Made by a program: the position numbers and the translations under genes
Assembly (NCBI RefSeq): GCF_009755665.1
Contig: NZ_CP046622.1
Span: forward strand, 992,001-1,056,000
Length of the DNA: 64,000 nucleotides
Direction of reading: 5' to 3'
DNA from: Variovorax paradoxus
GTDB taxonomy: Bacteria; Pseudomonadota; Gammaproteobacteria; Burkholderiales; Burkholderiaceae_C
Shown here: positions 1 to 10,221 of the stretch, in pieces
How the letters are laid out: each line of letters starts with the position of its first letter
Numbering within the stretch: the first letter of the stretch is position 1
Notes under the pieces: model-generated
What the model saw: only the letters and a program-made list of their open reading frames with translations
Database searches by the model: none
Told to the model about the DNA's origin: nothing

Positions 1-1046
1 TGCGCTTGCCACTGCAGGCGCTGCGCCTCGATCTGCTCCTCGATCAGCGGCAGCAGCTCGGTGCGTTCGCGGCGTAGCTCGCGCGCCTCGAAGGCCGCGG
101 CGTTGAAGCGCAGCAGCGCTTCGATCTGGCCCTGCAGCGACACGGTGTTCTGGTTAAGGATCTGCGCCACTTCCAGCTGGGCCGGGTTGAGCGGGCCCGT
201 AACGCCGTCTTCGAGCAGCGAGACGCCTTCCCTCAACGCGGCGAGCGGCGTTTTCAGTTCGTGCGACACATGGCGCAGAAAGCGCGCCTTGTCGGCGTCC
301 AGTTCGGTCAGGCGCAAGCGCAACCACTCCAGCTGCTGCGACACGCGCCGAATGTCGGCCGGACCGCGAATGTCGATGGGTTCGTCGAGCCGGTTCTGCC
401 CGAGCCCGACGATGGCATGCTCCAGCCGCTTGAACGGGCGTGCAAGCCAGATGCCGAAAGCCAACGCCAGCGACACCGCGAGCACGCTGGCGGCTATCAC
501 CTCGCGCATCAGGCGGCGGCGCGCGTTCTCGATGCGCTTGGCCAGCGCGTCGTTCTGCGTTTCGATGAGGAACTGCGCCTGCTGCGCCAGATTGGTGTTC
601 AGCGAATCGAGTTCGCGGAATTGCATGGCCATGGTGCTTTCGCGCGAGAGGGCGCTGTCGGCGCTTCCGCTCATCAGGCCTTCGATCACGCCGAGCTGGG
701 CGCGCCACATCTGGATGCCCGCCGGCGCAAGGCCGTTGTTCTCAAGCCGTTCGAGCACCTGGTGCGCCTCACGCGCAGCGTCGTCGAAGCGGCGGCGCAG
801 CACAGCATCGTTCAGCACCAGCGACTGGCGCCCGGCACGCTCCATGGCCGCGCTGCGCTCCGCCAATGACTGGGCCGCGCCCGAGAGGCGCAGCGCACGG
901 GCGGCCGCATCGCGGCTCTGGCTCATGAGCGCGTCGTACTGGAACACAGAGCGCAGCACCACGCCCACCAGCAAGGCGGTGATGAGCAGGAATGCGAAAA
1001 GAAGGAGCTGCTGGAACGAGCCCCGCGTCGATGGCCGCTTCGCCAT
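1..1046 (-). CDS. Sensor histidine kinase, 5' part only (runs off the left edge)
   Basis: Membrane sensor kinase of a two-component system; 348 N-terminal residues are visible. A hydrophobic segment at about residues 12-31 and a second at about 183-201 enclose a helical, probably periplasmic, sensor region. A HAMP-like linker follows (about 202-250), then the HisKA box with the phospho-accepting His262 in SHELKTPL. The ATPase domain lies outside the window. The start ATG shares its A with the miaB stop (TGATG), so translation is probably coupled to miaB. The layout resembles GlrK/QseE-type kinases, which are followed by a response regulator, but that neighbour is not visible. Family call is firm; the signal sensed cannot be told. 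Confidence 0.88.
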   Translation of the reverse strand, partial: MAKRPSTRGSFQQLLLFAFLLITALLVGVVLRSVFQYDALMSQSRDAAARALRLSGAAQSLAERSAAMERAGRQSLVLNDAVLRRRFDDAAREAHQVLERLENNGLAPAGIQMWRAQLGVIEGLMSGSADSALSRESTMAMQFRELDSLNTNLAQQAQFLIETQNDALAKRIENARRRLMREVIAASVLAVSLALAFGIWLARPFKRLEHAIVGLGQNRLDEPIDIRGPADIRRVSQQLEWLRLRLTELDADKARFLRHVSHELKTPLAALREGVSLLEDGVTGPLNPAQLEVAQILNQNTVSLQGQIEALLRFNAAAFEARELRRERTELLPLIEEQIEAQRLQWQA

Positions 1047-2410
1047 CAGGCGGCGAGCGCGGCCGGAGCCGGCGCCGTCGACGATTCGCGCGTGGCCACT
1101 TCGCCGCGCAGCGTGTACGCGAGCGAGCGCGTGATGCGCAGGTCGGCCATCTGCCCGACGAGCCGCGCATCGCCTTCGAAGTTGACGACGCGGTTGCACT
1201 CCGTGCGGCCCATCAGCTCGTTCGCGTCCTTGCGCGAAGCCCCTTCGACCAGCACGCGCTGCGTGGTGCCCACGAGCGCGGCGCCGAAGCGGCGCACGTT
1301 GCCGTCGATCACGCGCTGCAGCGTTTGCAGGCGTGCAAGCTTCACCGCATGGGGCGTGTCGTCGTGCAGCGCCGCGGCCGGCGTGCCGGGGCGCGGGCTG
1401 AAGATGAAGCTGAAGCTGTTGTCGAACTGGCAGTCGTCGATCAGCTTCATCATCTTGGCAAAATCTTCGTCGGTCTCGCCGGGGAAGCCGACGATGAAGT
1501 CGCTGGAGAGCGCAAGCTCGGGCCGGATGGCGCGCAGCTTGCGAACCGTGCTCTTGTATTCCATGGCGGTGTAGCCGCGCTTCATGGCCATCAGGATGCG
1601 GTCGCTGCCGTGCTGCACGGGCAGGTGCAGGTGGCTCACGAGCTGCGGCACCTTGGCGTAGGCCTCGATCAGCCGCGGCGTGAATTCGTTCGGGTGGCTG
1701 GTCGTGTAGCGGATGCGCTCGATGCCTGGAATCTCTGCAACGTACTCGATGAGCAGCGCAAAGTCGGCAATCTCGGCCGTATCGCCCATGCGGCCGCGAT
1801 ACGCGTTCACGTTCTGTCCAAGCAGCGTGACCTCGCGCACGCCCTGGTCGGCCAGGCCGGCAATCTCCACCAGCACGTCGTCCAGCGGGCGGTTCACTTC
1901 CTCGCCGCGGGTATAGGGCACCACGCAGTAGCTGCAGTATTTGGAGCAGCCTTCCATGATCGACACGAACGCCGTAGCACCCTCCACCCGCGCGGGCGGC
2001 AGGTGGTCGAATTTCTCGATCTCTGGAAAGCTGATGTCCACCTGCGGACGGTCGAGTCGCTCGCGGTCGTTCAGCATCTCGGGCAGGCGGTGCAGCGTTT
2101 GCGGGCCGAACACGATGTCGACGTAAGGGGCGCGCGCGATGATGGCATCGCCCTCCTGGCTGGCCACGCAGCCGCCCACGCCGATCTTCACGCCCTTGGC
2201 CTTCAGGTGCTTCACGCGGCCGAGGTCGGAGAACACCTTTTCCTGGGCTTTTTCGCGCACCGAGCAGGTGTTGAACAGGATCAGGTCGGCCTCGTCCACG
2301 TTCTGCGTGGGCTCGTAGCCCTGCGCGGCGTTCAGCACATCGGCCATCTTGTCCGAGTCGTACTCGTTCATCTGGCAGCCGAAGGTTTTGATAAAGACTT
2401 TTTTGCTCAT
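1046..2410 (-). CDS. miaB: tRNA-2-methylthio-N6-dimethylallyladenosine synthase MiaB
   Basis: Radical-SAM methylthiotransferase that adds the 2-methylthio group to i6A37 of tRNAs reading UNN codons. The 454-aa product has the three cysteines of the N-terminal UPF0004 domain (C12, C49, C81), which bind the auxiliary Fe-S cluster. The radical-SAM CxxxCxxC follows at C155, C159 and C162 in GCSKYCSYC, with a TRAM-type RNA-binding region at the C terminus (about 380-445). Start chosen at [12 protein letters not shown], the usual family start; the frame stays open 30 codons further upstream but that extension is low-complexity. The gene overlaps the downstream sensor kinase by one base. Confidence 0.97.
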   Translation of the reverse strand: MSKKVFIKTFGCQMNEYDSDKMADVLNAAQGYEPTQNVDEADLILFNTCSVREKAQEKVFSDLGRVKHLKAKGVKIGVGGCVASQEGDAIIARAPYVDIVFGPQTLHRLPEMLNDRERLDRPQVDISFPEIEKFDHLPPARVEGATAFVSIMEGCSKYCSYCVVPYTRGEEVNRPLDDVLVEIAGLADQGVREVTLLGQNVNAYRGRMGDTAEIADFALLIEYVAEIPGIERIRYTTSHPNEFTPRLIEAYAKVPQLVSHLHLPVQHGSDRILMAMKRGYTAMEYKSTVRKLRAIRPELALSSDFIVGFPGETDEDFAKMMKLIDDCQFDNSFSFIFSPRPGTPAAALHDDTPHAVKLARLQTLQRVIDGNVRRFGAALVGTTQRVLVEGASRKDANELMGRTECNRVVNFEGDARLVGQMADLRITRSLAYTLRGEVATRESSTAPAPAALAA

Positions 2411-2502
2411 GGGGTGCTCTCTTGGCCCTCCCGAACGGGAAGGCGGAATACCGGAGGCGCACGGCCTCCGGAAGCGCGGCGGGCGAGCGCCCGCTGGCAT
2501 TT

Positions 2503-2952
2503 TTATTGCGTGTTGACGGTGTCGTTCGTGGTGAACGGCCAGATGTTCAGGAGCGGCTTGTCGAGCGATTCGCGCTTGGCAACGGCTTCATCGGGCGTCA
2601 GGATCCAGACCTCGCGCAGCAGGCCTGCTGCGTCGCGCGTGTAATTGACCAGGAATTTCTGACCGGCAATCGCGCTCGACATGACCAGCATGTTCTGGGG
2701 GCTGCGGATGCGCCCGCCAGGCGCCATGCGGTCAGGCCTGCCGTCGAGTTCGACGTCGACCCCGTCGATCACCATGAACTTGCCGCGCAGCGTGCCGACC
2801 GGGAACGTGCGGCCGCCTACCAGCGATTCGTTCTGGGTCTGCGGCCGGGGCACGTCGGCCTGGGCTGCGGCATCAATGGAAAAAAGGCTTGCACCTACTG
2901 TGCAAAGCGCTATGAAAGTGAGAGCATTCGTGGGTTTCTTGCAGCGGTTCAT
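2503..2952 (-). CDS. Secreted protein of unknown function
   Basis: A 149-aa protein starting MNRCKKPTN with a clear Sec signal peptide: positive N end, hydrophobic core at about residues 10-26 and a likely AQA cleavage site near residue 32. The mature part, about 115 aa, has no domain I recognise. A longer reading frame starting at 3042 exists, but the start at 2952 places the signal peptide correctly. It is upstream of miaB on the same strand with a 92-bp gap and is divergent from the RND efflux operon. Probably periplasmic; function unknown. Confidence 0.75.
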   Translation of the reverse strand: MNRCKKPTNALTFIALCTVGASLFSIDAAAQADVPRPQTQNESLVGGRTFPVGTLRGKFMVIDGVDVELDGRPDRMAPGGRIRSPQNMLVMSSAIAGQKFLVNYTRDAAGLLREVWILTPDEAVAKRESLDKPLLNIWPFTTNDTVNTQ

Positions 2953-3139
2953 GGGGTATATCCAGAGGCTGTGGAGCGGCGATTTTAGCGGCGAGGTCGA
3001 ATTCGGCCTTGCGCCTGTCACAGCGGGTTGTGCATGGGCCATTGCGTTGCCGCTTTACTTATCTTTACGGTACCCGTCGACACTGTGGACTGGCCGCTGA
3101 TCCAATAGCCGCTGTCAGCCCAAAGTGCACAAAAAATCC

Positions 3140-4357
3140 ATGAAGAAAAAACTCGTCTTCGCCCTTGCAGGTGTGTCGATCGTAGCCGCCGCGGGATGGT
3201 GGTGGAGCGGATCTGGCGATCGTCTTGCCGCAGGCAGCGCCAAGCCTGCTACCGCAGCCAAGGGCGCAACCCCTGCCGACGGCACGCCGGCCGCGCTCGT
3301 GACGCTCGCAACCGCCGTGCGGCAGGACGTGCCGGTCACGGTCCAGGTCAACGGCAGCGTGGTGTCTCTCAACAGCGTCGACCTCCGGCCGCAGGTCACC
3401 AACACCGTGGCAGCGGTGCACGTGAAGGAAGGGCAGTTCGTCAAGGAGGGCCAGCTGCTCTTCACGCTGGATGACCGCAACGACCAGGCCAACCTTGCCC
3501 GCGCCCGCGCGCAGCAGAAGCGCGACGAGGCCACGCTGGCCGACCTGGAGCGCCAGTACAAGCGCAGCCAGGAACTGCTGGCGCAGAACTTCATTTCCAA
3601 GAGTGCCACCGACGCCACGCTGTCGCAGCTCGAGGCGCAGCGCGCCGCGGTGGCCGCCGATCGCGCCGCGGTGCAGTCGGCGCAAGTGGCACTGGGCTAT
3701 GCCACGCTGCGCGCGCCCATTGCGGGCCGCATCGGTGCCGTCAACATCTATCCCGGCACGCTGGTGCAGCCCACGCTGTCGCTGGTCACCATCACGCAGC
3801 TCGACCCCATTGCGGTGAGCTTTCCCGTGCCCGAGGCCAATCTGCAAGACCTGCTGGCCGCAGCGCGCATCCGCGCCAAGGTCGAGGCTCTCGTCACCGG
3901 CCGCCAAGAGCCGCTGAGCGGGGTGCTCAATTTCGTCGACAACACGGTCGACCCGCAGATCGGCACCGTGCGCGCAAAGGCGGTGTTCGACAACGCCGAT
4001 CAAAGCCTCTGGCCCGGCCAGTTCGTGGGCACGCGCATCACGGTGCGCACGCTGGCAGGGGCCACGGTGTTGCCTGCCGCGGCGCTCATGATGCTGCCGG
4101 ACGGTACCTCGCTCTACGTGGTCGACAAGGCCGGCACCGCGGCGCGCCGCAAGGTCCAGGTGCTCTATACCTTCGGCACCAAGGCGGCGGTGAGCGGCGT
4201 CGAGCCGGGCGAGCAGGTGGTCATCGAGGGCAGCCAGAACGTGCGGCCGGGCGGCAAGGTCCGCGTCGACGCAAAGGCCGCGCCGGCGGGCACGACCGGC
4301 GTAACGCCGGGCAGCGCGGCGTCATCGGACATCAAGAACCCGCGGGAACGCGCATGA
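3140..4357 (+). CDS. RND efflux periplasmic adaptor (membrane fusion protein)
   Basis: Adaptor that links the inner-membrane RND pump to an outer-membrane channel. About 405 aa: N-terminal membrane anchor (MKKKLVF start, hydrophobic to about residue 24), biotinyl-lipoyl-like halves (VNGSVVSLNSVDLRPQV and RAPIAGRIGAVN), a coiled-coil hairpin between them (about 115-190, rich in E, R, Q and A), then beta-barrel and membrane-proximal domains. An in-frame GTG at 3125 is an alternative start. Its stop overlaps the next start as ATGA, so it is co-translated with the pump. The sequence is closest in style to MdtA. No TolC-like gene lies beside it. Confidence 0.92.
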   Translation: MKKKLVFALAGVSIVAAAGWWWSGSGDRLAAGSAKPATAAKGATPADGTPAALVTLATAVRQDVPVTVQVNGSVVSLNSVDLRPQVTNTVAAVHVKEGQFVKEGQLLFTLDDRNDQANLARARAQQKRDEATLADLERQYKRSQELLAQNFISKSATDATLSQLEAQRAAVAADRAAVQSAQVALGYATLRAPIAGRIGAVNIYPGTLVQPTLSLVTITQLDPIAVSFPVPEANLQDLLAAARIRAKVEALVTGRQEPLSGVLNFVDNTVDPQIGTVRAKAVFDNADQSLWPGQFVGTRITVRTLAGATVLPAAALMMLPDGTSLYVVDKAGTAARRKVQVLYTFGTKAAVSGVEPGEQVVIEGSQNVRPGGKVRVDAKAAPAGTTGVTPGSAASSDIKNPRERA

Positions 4358-7300
4358 ACATCTCGGAGCTGTGCATCCGTCGCCCCGCCATGACGGTGCT
4401 GTTGTCCGCCGCGGTGGTGGTGGCGGGCATCTTTGCGTATTTCAGCATTCCGGTGGCCGCGCTGCCGAGCTACAACACGCCGGTCATCAACGTGAACGCC
4501 CAGTTGCCGGGGGCAAGCCCCGACACCATGGCCTCGTCGGTGGCGCTACCGCTCGAAAAGCAGTTCTCGACCATTCCGGGCCTGCAGACCATCAGCTCGG
4601 TCAACACCCAGGGCGTGAGTTCGATCACGCTCGAGTTCGTGAGCAGCCGCGACATCGATGCCGCCGCCGTCGATGTGCAGGCCGCGCTGCTGCGCGCCCA
4701 GCGCCAGCTGCCGCAAGAGCTCACGCAGCTGCCTTCTTACCGCAAGGTGAATCCGGCCGATGCGCCGGTGCTGTTCATCGCGCTCATTTCGCCATCGATG
4801 AACCCCTCGGAGCTCAACGACTACGCAGAGAACCTGATCTCGCCCACGCTTTCCACCATCGACGGCGTGGCACAGGTGGCCGTGTACGGGCGCAAGGCGT
4901 TTGCGGTGCGCATCAAGGCCAATGCCGATCTGCTGAATGCGCGCAACATCACGCTCGACGAACTCGCCAGGGCGGTGAACTCCGCCAACGCCAACACGCC
5001 CGTCGGCACGCTCGACGGGCCGCGCCAGACCCTCACCATCCAGGCGAACCGGCAGCTCACCAAGGCGGAAGACTTCGCCAAGCTGATCATCGGCCAGCGC
5101 AACGGCGCCCCGGTGCGGCTCGACGAAGTGGCCACCATCGAAGACAGCTTCGAGTCCGTCAAGACCGCCAGCAGCTTCAATGGCCAGAGTTCCATTTCGC
5201 TGGCCGTACAGCGCCAGCCCAATGCCAATACCGTGGAGGTGGTGGACGCGGTGCGCGCGCTCATTCCGCGCTTCAAGGCAGAGTTGCCGCAATCGGTCGA
5301 GATCCATATGGTGAACGACCGCTCGCTCTCGATCCGCGAGGCGGTGCACGACGTGCAGCTCACGCTGCTGGGCACCATCGCGCTGGTGGTCATGGTGATT
5401 TTCCTGTTCCTGCACCGGCTGGTTGCCACGCTGATTCCGGCCGTCACCATCCCCATTTCGCTCATCGGCGCGGTGGCGCTGCTTTACGCCTTCGGCTACA
5501 GCCTGGACAACGTTTCGCTGCTTGGCATCACGCTCGCGGTGGGCCTGGTGGTGGACGACGCCATCGTGGTGCTCGAAAACATCATGCGCTACGTCGAGAA
5601 GGGCATGGAGCCGTTCGCGGCGGCGCTGCGCGGCGCACGCGAAGTGGGCTTCACCATCATCTCGATCTCGATCTCGCTGGTGGCGGTGTTCATCCCGATC
5701 TTCTTCATGCCGGGCGTGATCGGCCTGCTGTTCCACGAGTTTGCGGTGGTGGTGGCGCTCGCGGTGCTGGTGTCGGCCGTGGTGTCGCTCACGCTGGTGC
5801 CAATGCTCGCGAGCCGGCTGCTCAAGCATGTGCCGCGGCCCGAAGGCGCCATCGACCACGAAGAAGAGCATCCGGAACCCGGCACCGCCATTGGCCGCGC
5901 CTTCGAGCGCGGCTACCGCTGGGTGCATGGCACCTACATGCGAACGCTCGACTGGACGCTTGGCCATCGCACGCTGATGCTGCTGATGGCGGGCGCCACG
6001 TTCGTTGTCACGGCCTGGTTGTTCATTTCCATTCCGAAGGGCTTCTTCCCCGAAGAAGACATCGGCCAGATCCAGATCACCACTGAAGCGGCGGAAGATA
6101 TTTCATTCACCGCCATGAATGCGCTGCAAGAGCGCGTGGCCGCTTCGCTCCAGGCTGACCCGAGCGTGGCCTACGTGAGCTCGTTCGTCGGCGTGGGCGG
6201 CCCGACCGCCACGCAGAACTCCGGCCGCCTTTTTGCCGTGCTCAAGCCGCGCAGCGAGCGCCCCAAGATGGCCAAGGTGCTCGAATCGCTGCGCCAGCGC
6301 TTCCGCGAGATTCCGGGCATTGCGGTCTACATGCAGCCGGTGCAGAACCTGCGCCTGGGCGGTCGCCAGAGCAAGGCGCGCTTCCAGTACACGCTGCAAA
6401 GCGTTAACGCCGGCGAAATGGCGCCGTGGTCCACGCGGCTCATGGAGCGCATGCGCGCCGACCCGGTCTTCCGCGACGTGACCAGCGACTCGCAGAACCG
6501 CGGCCTGCAGGCCACGCTCGAAATCGACCGCGACAAGGCCGGCGTGCTCGGCGTTGCGGTGGGCGACCTGCGGCTGGCGCTCTACAACGCGTATGGCGAC
6601 CGGCAGATCGGCAGCATCTACGGCGCGAGCAACACCTACCAGGTGATTCTCTCGGCCGCGGACAGCGACCGGCAGTTCGAGGACGACGTCTCGCGCCTTT
6701 CGGTGCGCAGCACCACCGGCCGGCTGGTGCCGCTCTCGGCCTTCTCGACCGTCAAGCGGACGGTGGGGCCGACCTCGGTCAACCACCAGGGCCAGTTGCA
6801 GGCCGTGACAGTGTCGTTCAACCTCGCGCCCGACGTGCCGCTGGGCAACGCGACTGCCAAGATCGACCAGTTCAAGGAAGAGCTGAAGATGCCGCAGTCG
6901 ATCATCACCACCTATGGCGGTGACGCGGCGGTGTTCCAGAGCTCGCAATCGAGCCAGGCCGTGCTGCTGGTGCTGGCCGTGCTGGTCATCTACGTGCTGC
7001 TGGGCGTGCTGTACGAAAGCTACATCCATCCGCTGACCATCCTGGCGGGGCTGCCGTCAGCGGCGGTGGGCGCGTTGATCTCGCTGAAGATATTCAGCTT
7101 CGACCTGACGCTGATCGCGACCATCGGCATTCTGCTTTTGATCGGCATCGTGAAGAAGAACGCGATCATGATGATCGACTTCGCGCTCGACGCGCAGCGC
7201 ACCGAAGGCATGAAGCCGGTCGATGCCATCCGCGAAGCCTGCCGGCTGCGCTTCCGCCCGATTCTCATGACCACGCTGGCCGCGCTGATGGGCGCGCTGC

Positions 7301-7518
7301 CGCTGGCGCTGGGGCTGGGTGCCGGCGCCGAACTGCGCCAGCCGCTCGGCGTGGCTGTGGTGGGCGGGCTGATCTTTTCGCAAGTGATCACGCTCTACAT
7401 CACGCCCGCCATCTACCTGGCGCTCGACCGCTACAGCGGCACCGGGCCGATGGTCGACCTGCCGGGCGAAGCAAAGACCGAAACCGCCGCGGCGCACGCC
7501 ACGGCGTCGCACGCCTAG
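4354..7518 (+). CDS. RND multidrug efflux pump, MdtC/AcrB type
   Basis: Proton-driven inner-membrane exporter of 1054 aa, the normal length for HAE1-family pumps, starting MNISELCIRRPAMTVLLSA. Two pseudo-repeats of six transmembrane helices flank large periplasmic porter loops. The proton-relay pair is present in TM4 (D401, D402 in GLVVDDAIVV) and the TM10 lysine lies in GIVKKNAIMM (K934/K935). The N-terminal half reads more like MdtB/MdtC than AcrB. Translated with the adaptor through a 4-bp overlap. The stop lies in a CTAG shared with the convergent phosphatase gene. Substrates cannot be inferred from sequence. Confidence 0.95.
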   Translation: MNISELCIRRPAMTVLLSAAVVVAGIFAYFSIPVAALPSYNTPVINVNAQLPGASPDTMASSVALPLEKQFSTIPGLQTISSVNTQGVSSITLEFVSSRDIDAAAVDVQAALLRAQRQLPQELTQLPSYRKVNPADAPVLFIALISPSMNPSELNDYAENLISPTLSTIDGVAQVAVYGRKAFAVRIKANADLLNARNITLDELARAVNSANANTPVGTLDGPRQTLTIQANRQLTKAEDFAKLIIGQRNGAPVRLDEVATIEDSFESVKTASSFNGQSSISLAVQRQPNANTVEVVDAVRALIPRFKAELPQSVEIHMVNDRSLSIREAVHDVQLTLLGTIALVVMVIFLFLHRLVATLIPAVTIPISLIGAVALLYAFGYSLDNVSLLGITLAVGLVVDDAIVVLENIMRYVEKGMEPFAAALRGAREVGFTIISISISLVAVFIPIFFMPGVIGLLFHEFAVVVALAVLVSAVVSLTLVPMLASRLLKHVPRPEGAIDHEEEHPEPGTAIGRAFERGYRWVHGTYMRTLDWTLGHRTLMLLMAGATFVVTAWLFISIPKGFFPEEDIGQIQITTEAAEDISFTAMNALQERVAASLQADPSVAYVSSFVGVGGPTATQNSGRLFAVLKPRSERPKMAKVLESLRQRFREIPGIAVYMQPVQNLRLGGRQSKARFQYTLQSVNAGEMAPWSTRLMERMRADPVFRDVTSDSQNRGLQATLEIDRDKAGVLGVAVGDLRLALYNAYGDRQIGSIYGASNTYQVILSAADSDRQFEDDVSRLSVRSTTGRLVPLSAFSTVKRTVGPTSVNHQGQLQAVTVSFNLAPDVPLGNATAKIDQFKEELKMPQSIITTYGGDAAVFQSSQSSQAVLLVLAVLVIYVLLGVLYESYIHPLTILAGLPSAAVGALISLKIFSFDLTLIATIGILLLIGIVKKNAIMMIDFALDAQRTEGMKPVDAIREACRLRFRPILMTTLAALMGALPLALGLGAGAELRQPLGVAVVGGLIFSQVITLYITPAIYLALDRYSGTGPMVDLPGEAKTETAAAHATASHA

Positions 7519-8162
7519 GTGGTTGTTTCGTCCAGAACGTCGTCGTCCGCCGCCAGGTGGGCGGTGTCGCTCCAGCCGACCAGGCTGAAGCCCTCGGCCG
7601 TCCACAGCATGCGGTTGATGGCCGCATTGCCAAGCTGCCAGGTGCGCGGCGCTTGCAGCTCCTGGCGGGTGGCGGCGCGGTAGAGCACGTCCATCACGCC
7701 GCCATGCGCCACCAGCGTGACCAATTGACCCGGGTGGCGGGCGGCGAGCTTCGATGCAACGCGCGTCACCCGGTCGCGAAAAACCAGCAGGCTCTCGCCG
7801 CCTTCGGGCTCGAATTCAGGGTCGCGCTCGCGCCAGCGCCTGGCTTGCTCGGGGAGCGTGGCCTCGATTTCCGCAAAGCTCATGCCCTCGAAGCGGCCGA
7901 AGGCCCGTTCGCGCAGGCCGGGCTCGGGCAGCACCGTGAGGCCGTGGGGCTTTGCAATTTCCTGCGCGGTCTGCCAGGCGCGCGAGAGGTCGCTCGCGTA
8001 GATCACGCCGATGTCTTCGTCCGCCAGCGCCTGCCCCACGCGCTTGGCCTGCCACAAGCCGGTGGCGTTGAGCCCGATGTCGAGCTGGCCTTGAATGCGC
8101 GTGTCGACGTTCCAGGCCGTTTCGCCATGGCGAACGGCAATCAAACGGGTAATTTCTTCCAT
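7515..8162 (-). CDS. Histidine phosphatase family protein (phosphoglycerate mutase-like)
   Basis: A 215-aa enzyme of the branch-1 histidine phosphatase superfamily. The catalytic RHGET motif lies near the N terminus (His12), the proton-donor region is LRERAFGRFEG (about 83-93), and the second catalytic histidine is in LVAHGGVMDV. These features are shared by cofactor-dependent mutases, alpha-ribazole phosphatases and broad phosphatases. No cobalamin genes are nearby, so a general phosphatase is the safer call. Last gene of a leftward run after the DUF4136 lipoprotein (22-bp gap), and it overlaps the convergent RND pump gene by 4 bp. Confidence 0.88.
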   Translation of the reverse strand: MEEITRLIAVRHGETAWNVDTRIQGQLDIGLNATGLWQAKRVGQALADEDIGVIYASDLSRAWQTAQEIAKPHGLTVLPEPGLRERAFGRFEGMSFAEIEATLPEQARRWRERDPEFEPEGGESLLVFRDRVTRVASKLAARHPGQLVTLVAHGGVMDVLYRAATRQELQAPRTWQLGNAAINRMLWTAEGFSLVGWSDTAHLAADDDVLDETTT

Positions 8163-8184
8163 CCGGCGGGATTCTAGAAGCGCG

Positions 8185-8805
8185 TCATTTCTTTGCCGCG
8201 CGCAGCTCGATGTTCACCCGGCGCTCGCCCTGCGGCGGATTCGGAAACCCTTGCAGCGCGGCATCGAACATCACGGGCAGGATGGCCGCGCTGGCGTTGT
8301 ACGGCCCGTCGTTGCGGGCCCGCGTTTCATAGACCACCCGGTTCGAGCCGATGTCGCGCAGCACGATGCTCACTTCGCGCTCGTACCAGGGGTTGGCGGC
8401 CGGCGGCATGAAGGCCGGGCCGCCGTACCAGCCGCCGCCATACCAGCGGCGGGCGTAGCCGTGATAGCCGTAGCCGCCGTAGCCCCATGGGCCGTCGAAG
8501 AGCCATGGGTCAGCCCAGGGCGAAAGGCCGAGTGTGACGCGCGCGCCTATCTGCGCGCTGTAGGTCGGGCGGGCATCGTCGCGGCGCAGGCCCACCTTCT
8601 CGAGCGCCGCGGCCGCCATGGCCTCCAAAGATTCCTGCCGGGCGGCATCGGCCTGCTGCGAAGGCAGGCGTTCGAAGCGGTAGGTGGCGCCGGGCGCCAC
8701 CGTACCGAGCGAAGAAAAGCTCTTCACATCGCTGTCGACCACCCAGGAGGTGGCGCACCCGCTCAGTGTTGCTGCCAAAAAGAGAGCAAAAAACGCACGT
8801 TTCAT
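8185..8805 (-). CDS. DUF4136-type lipoprotein
   Basis: A 206-aa outer-envelope lipoprotein. The signal peptide ends in the lipobox LSGC, placing the acylated Cys at residue 17. The body matches the DUF4136 pattern: conserved start of the mature domain (VDSDVKSF), a central Gly/Tyr/Trp/Pro-rich low-complexity stretch (about 105-140), and a C-terminal region ending in VNIELRAAKK. The molecular function of this family is unknown. It sits between ttcA (46 bp upstream) and the histidine phosphatase (22 bp downstream), probably in one transcript. Confidence 0.8.
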   Translation of the reverse strand: MKRAFFALFLAATLSGCATSWVVDSDVKSFSSLGTVAPGATYRFERLPSQQADAARQESLEAMAAAALEKVGLRRDDARPTYSAQIGARVTLGLSPWADPWLFDGPWGYGGYGYHGYARRWYGGGWYGGPAFMPPAANPWYEREVSIVLRDIGSNRVVYETRARNDGPYNASAAILPVMFDAALQGFPNPPQGERRVNIELRAAKK

Positions 8806-8851
8806 GAGGGTCTCCGGGCTCCGTGGCCCAAAATTCCCCTGGGTTGCCGGT

Positions 8852-9781
8852 TCAGCCCTGAAGAATGCGCAGGGCTGCGGGTGCCTGGGAGAGCAAGTCG
8901 AAAGAGGGCGCGTCGAAGGCCTTGTCGCCGTCTTCGTCGGCCACGCCCGTCGCCTTCAGACCCTTGAAGTCGTGCCGCGTTCCGTCCAGCAGGTGCGAAG
9001 GCACCACGTTCTGCAGCGCGGTGAACATGTTTTCCACGCGGCCGGGGTGCTTCCTGTCCCATTCGCGCAGCATTTCGCCGACCTGCTTGCGCTGCAGGTT
9101 TTCCTGGCTGCCGCACAGGGTGCACGGAATGATCGGAAACTCACGGTGCTGCGCCCAGCGCACCAGGTCTTTCTCGGCCACGTAGGCGAGGGGGCGAATG
9201 ACGATGTGCTTGCCGTCGTCGCTCACCAGCTTGGGAGGCATGCTCTTGAGCTTGCCCGCGAAGAACATGTTGAGGAAGAAGGTCTGCAGCATGTCGTCGC
9301 GGTGGTGCCCCAGCGCCACCTTGGTGGCACCGAGTTCGTCCGCCACGCGGTACAGGATGCCGCGGCGCAGGCGGCTGCACAGGCCGCAGGTCGTCTTGCC
9401 TTCGGGGATCACGCGCTTGACGATGCTGTAGGTGTCCTGGTTCTCGATGTGGAAGGCCACGCCAAGCTCGCTCAGGTACTTGGGCAGCACCTCTTCCGGA
9501 AAGCCCGGCTGCTTCTGGTCGAGGTTCACCGCCACGATGTCGAAGTGAATCGGTGCACGCGCCTTCAGCTTGAGCAGGATGTCCAGCATGGCGTAGCTGT
9601 CCTTCCCGCCCGAGACGCACACCATGACCTTGTCGCCCTCTTCGATCATGTTGTAGTCGACGATGGCGCGGCCCACCTCGCGGCACAGGCGCTTTTCGAG
9701 CTTGTGCGTTTCGCGCTCGATCTTCAGGGAATTGGTGGCGGCGCCGGCGACGGGCGCCTCGTCGATCCAGACGGCGTTCAT
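8852..9781 (-). CDS. ttcA: tRNA 2-thiocytidine(32) synthetase TtcA
   Basis: ATP- and Fe-S-dependent enzyme that thiolates C32 of certain tRNAs. The 309-aa protein has the PP-loop SGGKDS (about residues 58-63) for ATP binding. The two cysteines in CGLC, with a further CTLC motif later, are the conserved cluster and persulfide positions of the TtcA/TtuA family. Length and order are typical. It lies 52 bp downstream of folB in the same orientation. Confidence 0.96.
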   Translation of the reverse strand: MNAVWIDEAPVAGAATNSLKIERETHKLEKRLCREVGRAIVDYNMIEEGDKVMVCVSGGKDSYAMLDILLKLKARAPIHFDIVAVNLDQKQPGFPEEVLPKYLSELGVAFHIENQDTYSIVKRVIPEGKTTCGLCSRLRRGILYRVADELGATKVALGHHRDDMLQTFFLNMFFAGKLKSMPPKLVSDDGKHIVIRPLAYVAEKDLVRWAQHREFPIIPCTLCGSQENLQRKQVGEMLREWDRKHPGRVENMFTALQNVVPSHLLDGTRHDFKGLKATGVADEDGDKAFDAPSFDLLSQAPAALRILQG

Positions 9782-9833
9782 TGGTGGGCTACTTCAGTCA
9801 AAACGAGGGGAAGACCCCCGATTTTGCCTTGGA

Positions 9834-10208
9834 TCACCATTCCCCGGCTTCGATGCGGATAGCCACCTCGCAGTCGTCGAAGATTTCGAGCTTGGCGATC
9901 TTCACCCGCACGCCGCGCACGCCGGGCAGCTGCAGCAGCCGCTGCGCGAGCTTGCCGATCAGGCTTTCGAGCAGGTTCACGTGTTCGGCGGTGCACTCGT
10001 CGATGATGATGCGGCGCACCTTGCGGTAGTCCAGCACATGAAAGATGTCGTCGTCCTGCGGCAGCAAAGGCTGCGGGCCGAGGTTGAGCTCGGCATCGAC
10101 CAGGATCGGCTGAGGCGCCCGCTTTTCCTGCTCGAGGATGCCCAGGTTGGCGTCGAAGCGCAGCCCCTGGAGGGTGAGGGTCTGGTGGCCGTGCGGTATG
10201 GAAGACAT
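9834..10208 (-). CDS. folB: Dihydroneopterin aldolase FolB
   Basis: Small folate-pathway enzyme (124 aa) that converts 7,8-dihydroneopterin to 6-hydroxymethyl-dihydropterin and glycolaldehyde. Family marks visible are LTLQGLRFDANLGILEQEK at the N terminus, DYRKVRRII in the middle, and NLLESLIGKLA, which carries the conserved Glu of the active site, followed by VRVKIAKLE. It starts 13 bp after the stop of the pteridine-reductase-like gene, so the two pterin enzymes are probably co-transcribed. Confidence 0.93.
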   Translation of the reverse strand: MSSIPHGHQTLTLQGLRFDANLGILEQEKRAPQPILVDAELNLGPQPLLPQDDDIFHVLDYRKVRRIIIDECTAEHVNLLESLIGKLAQRLLQLPGVRGVRVKIAKLEIFDDCEVAIRIEAGEW

Positions 10209-10221
10209 GGTGTTGTGGTGC

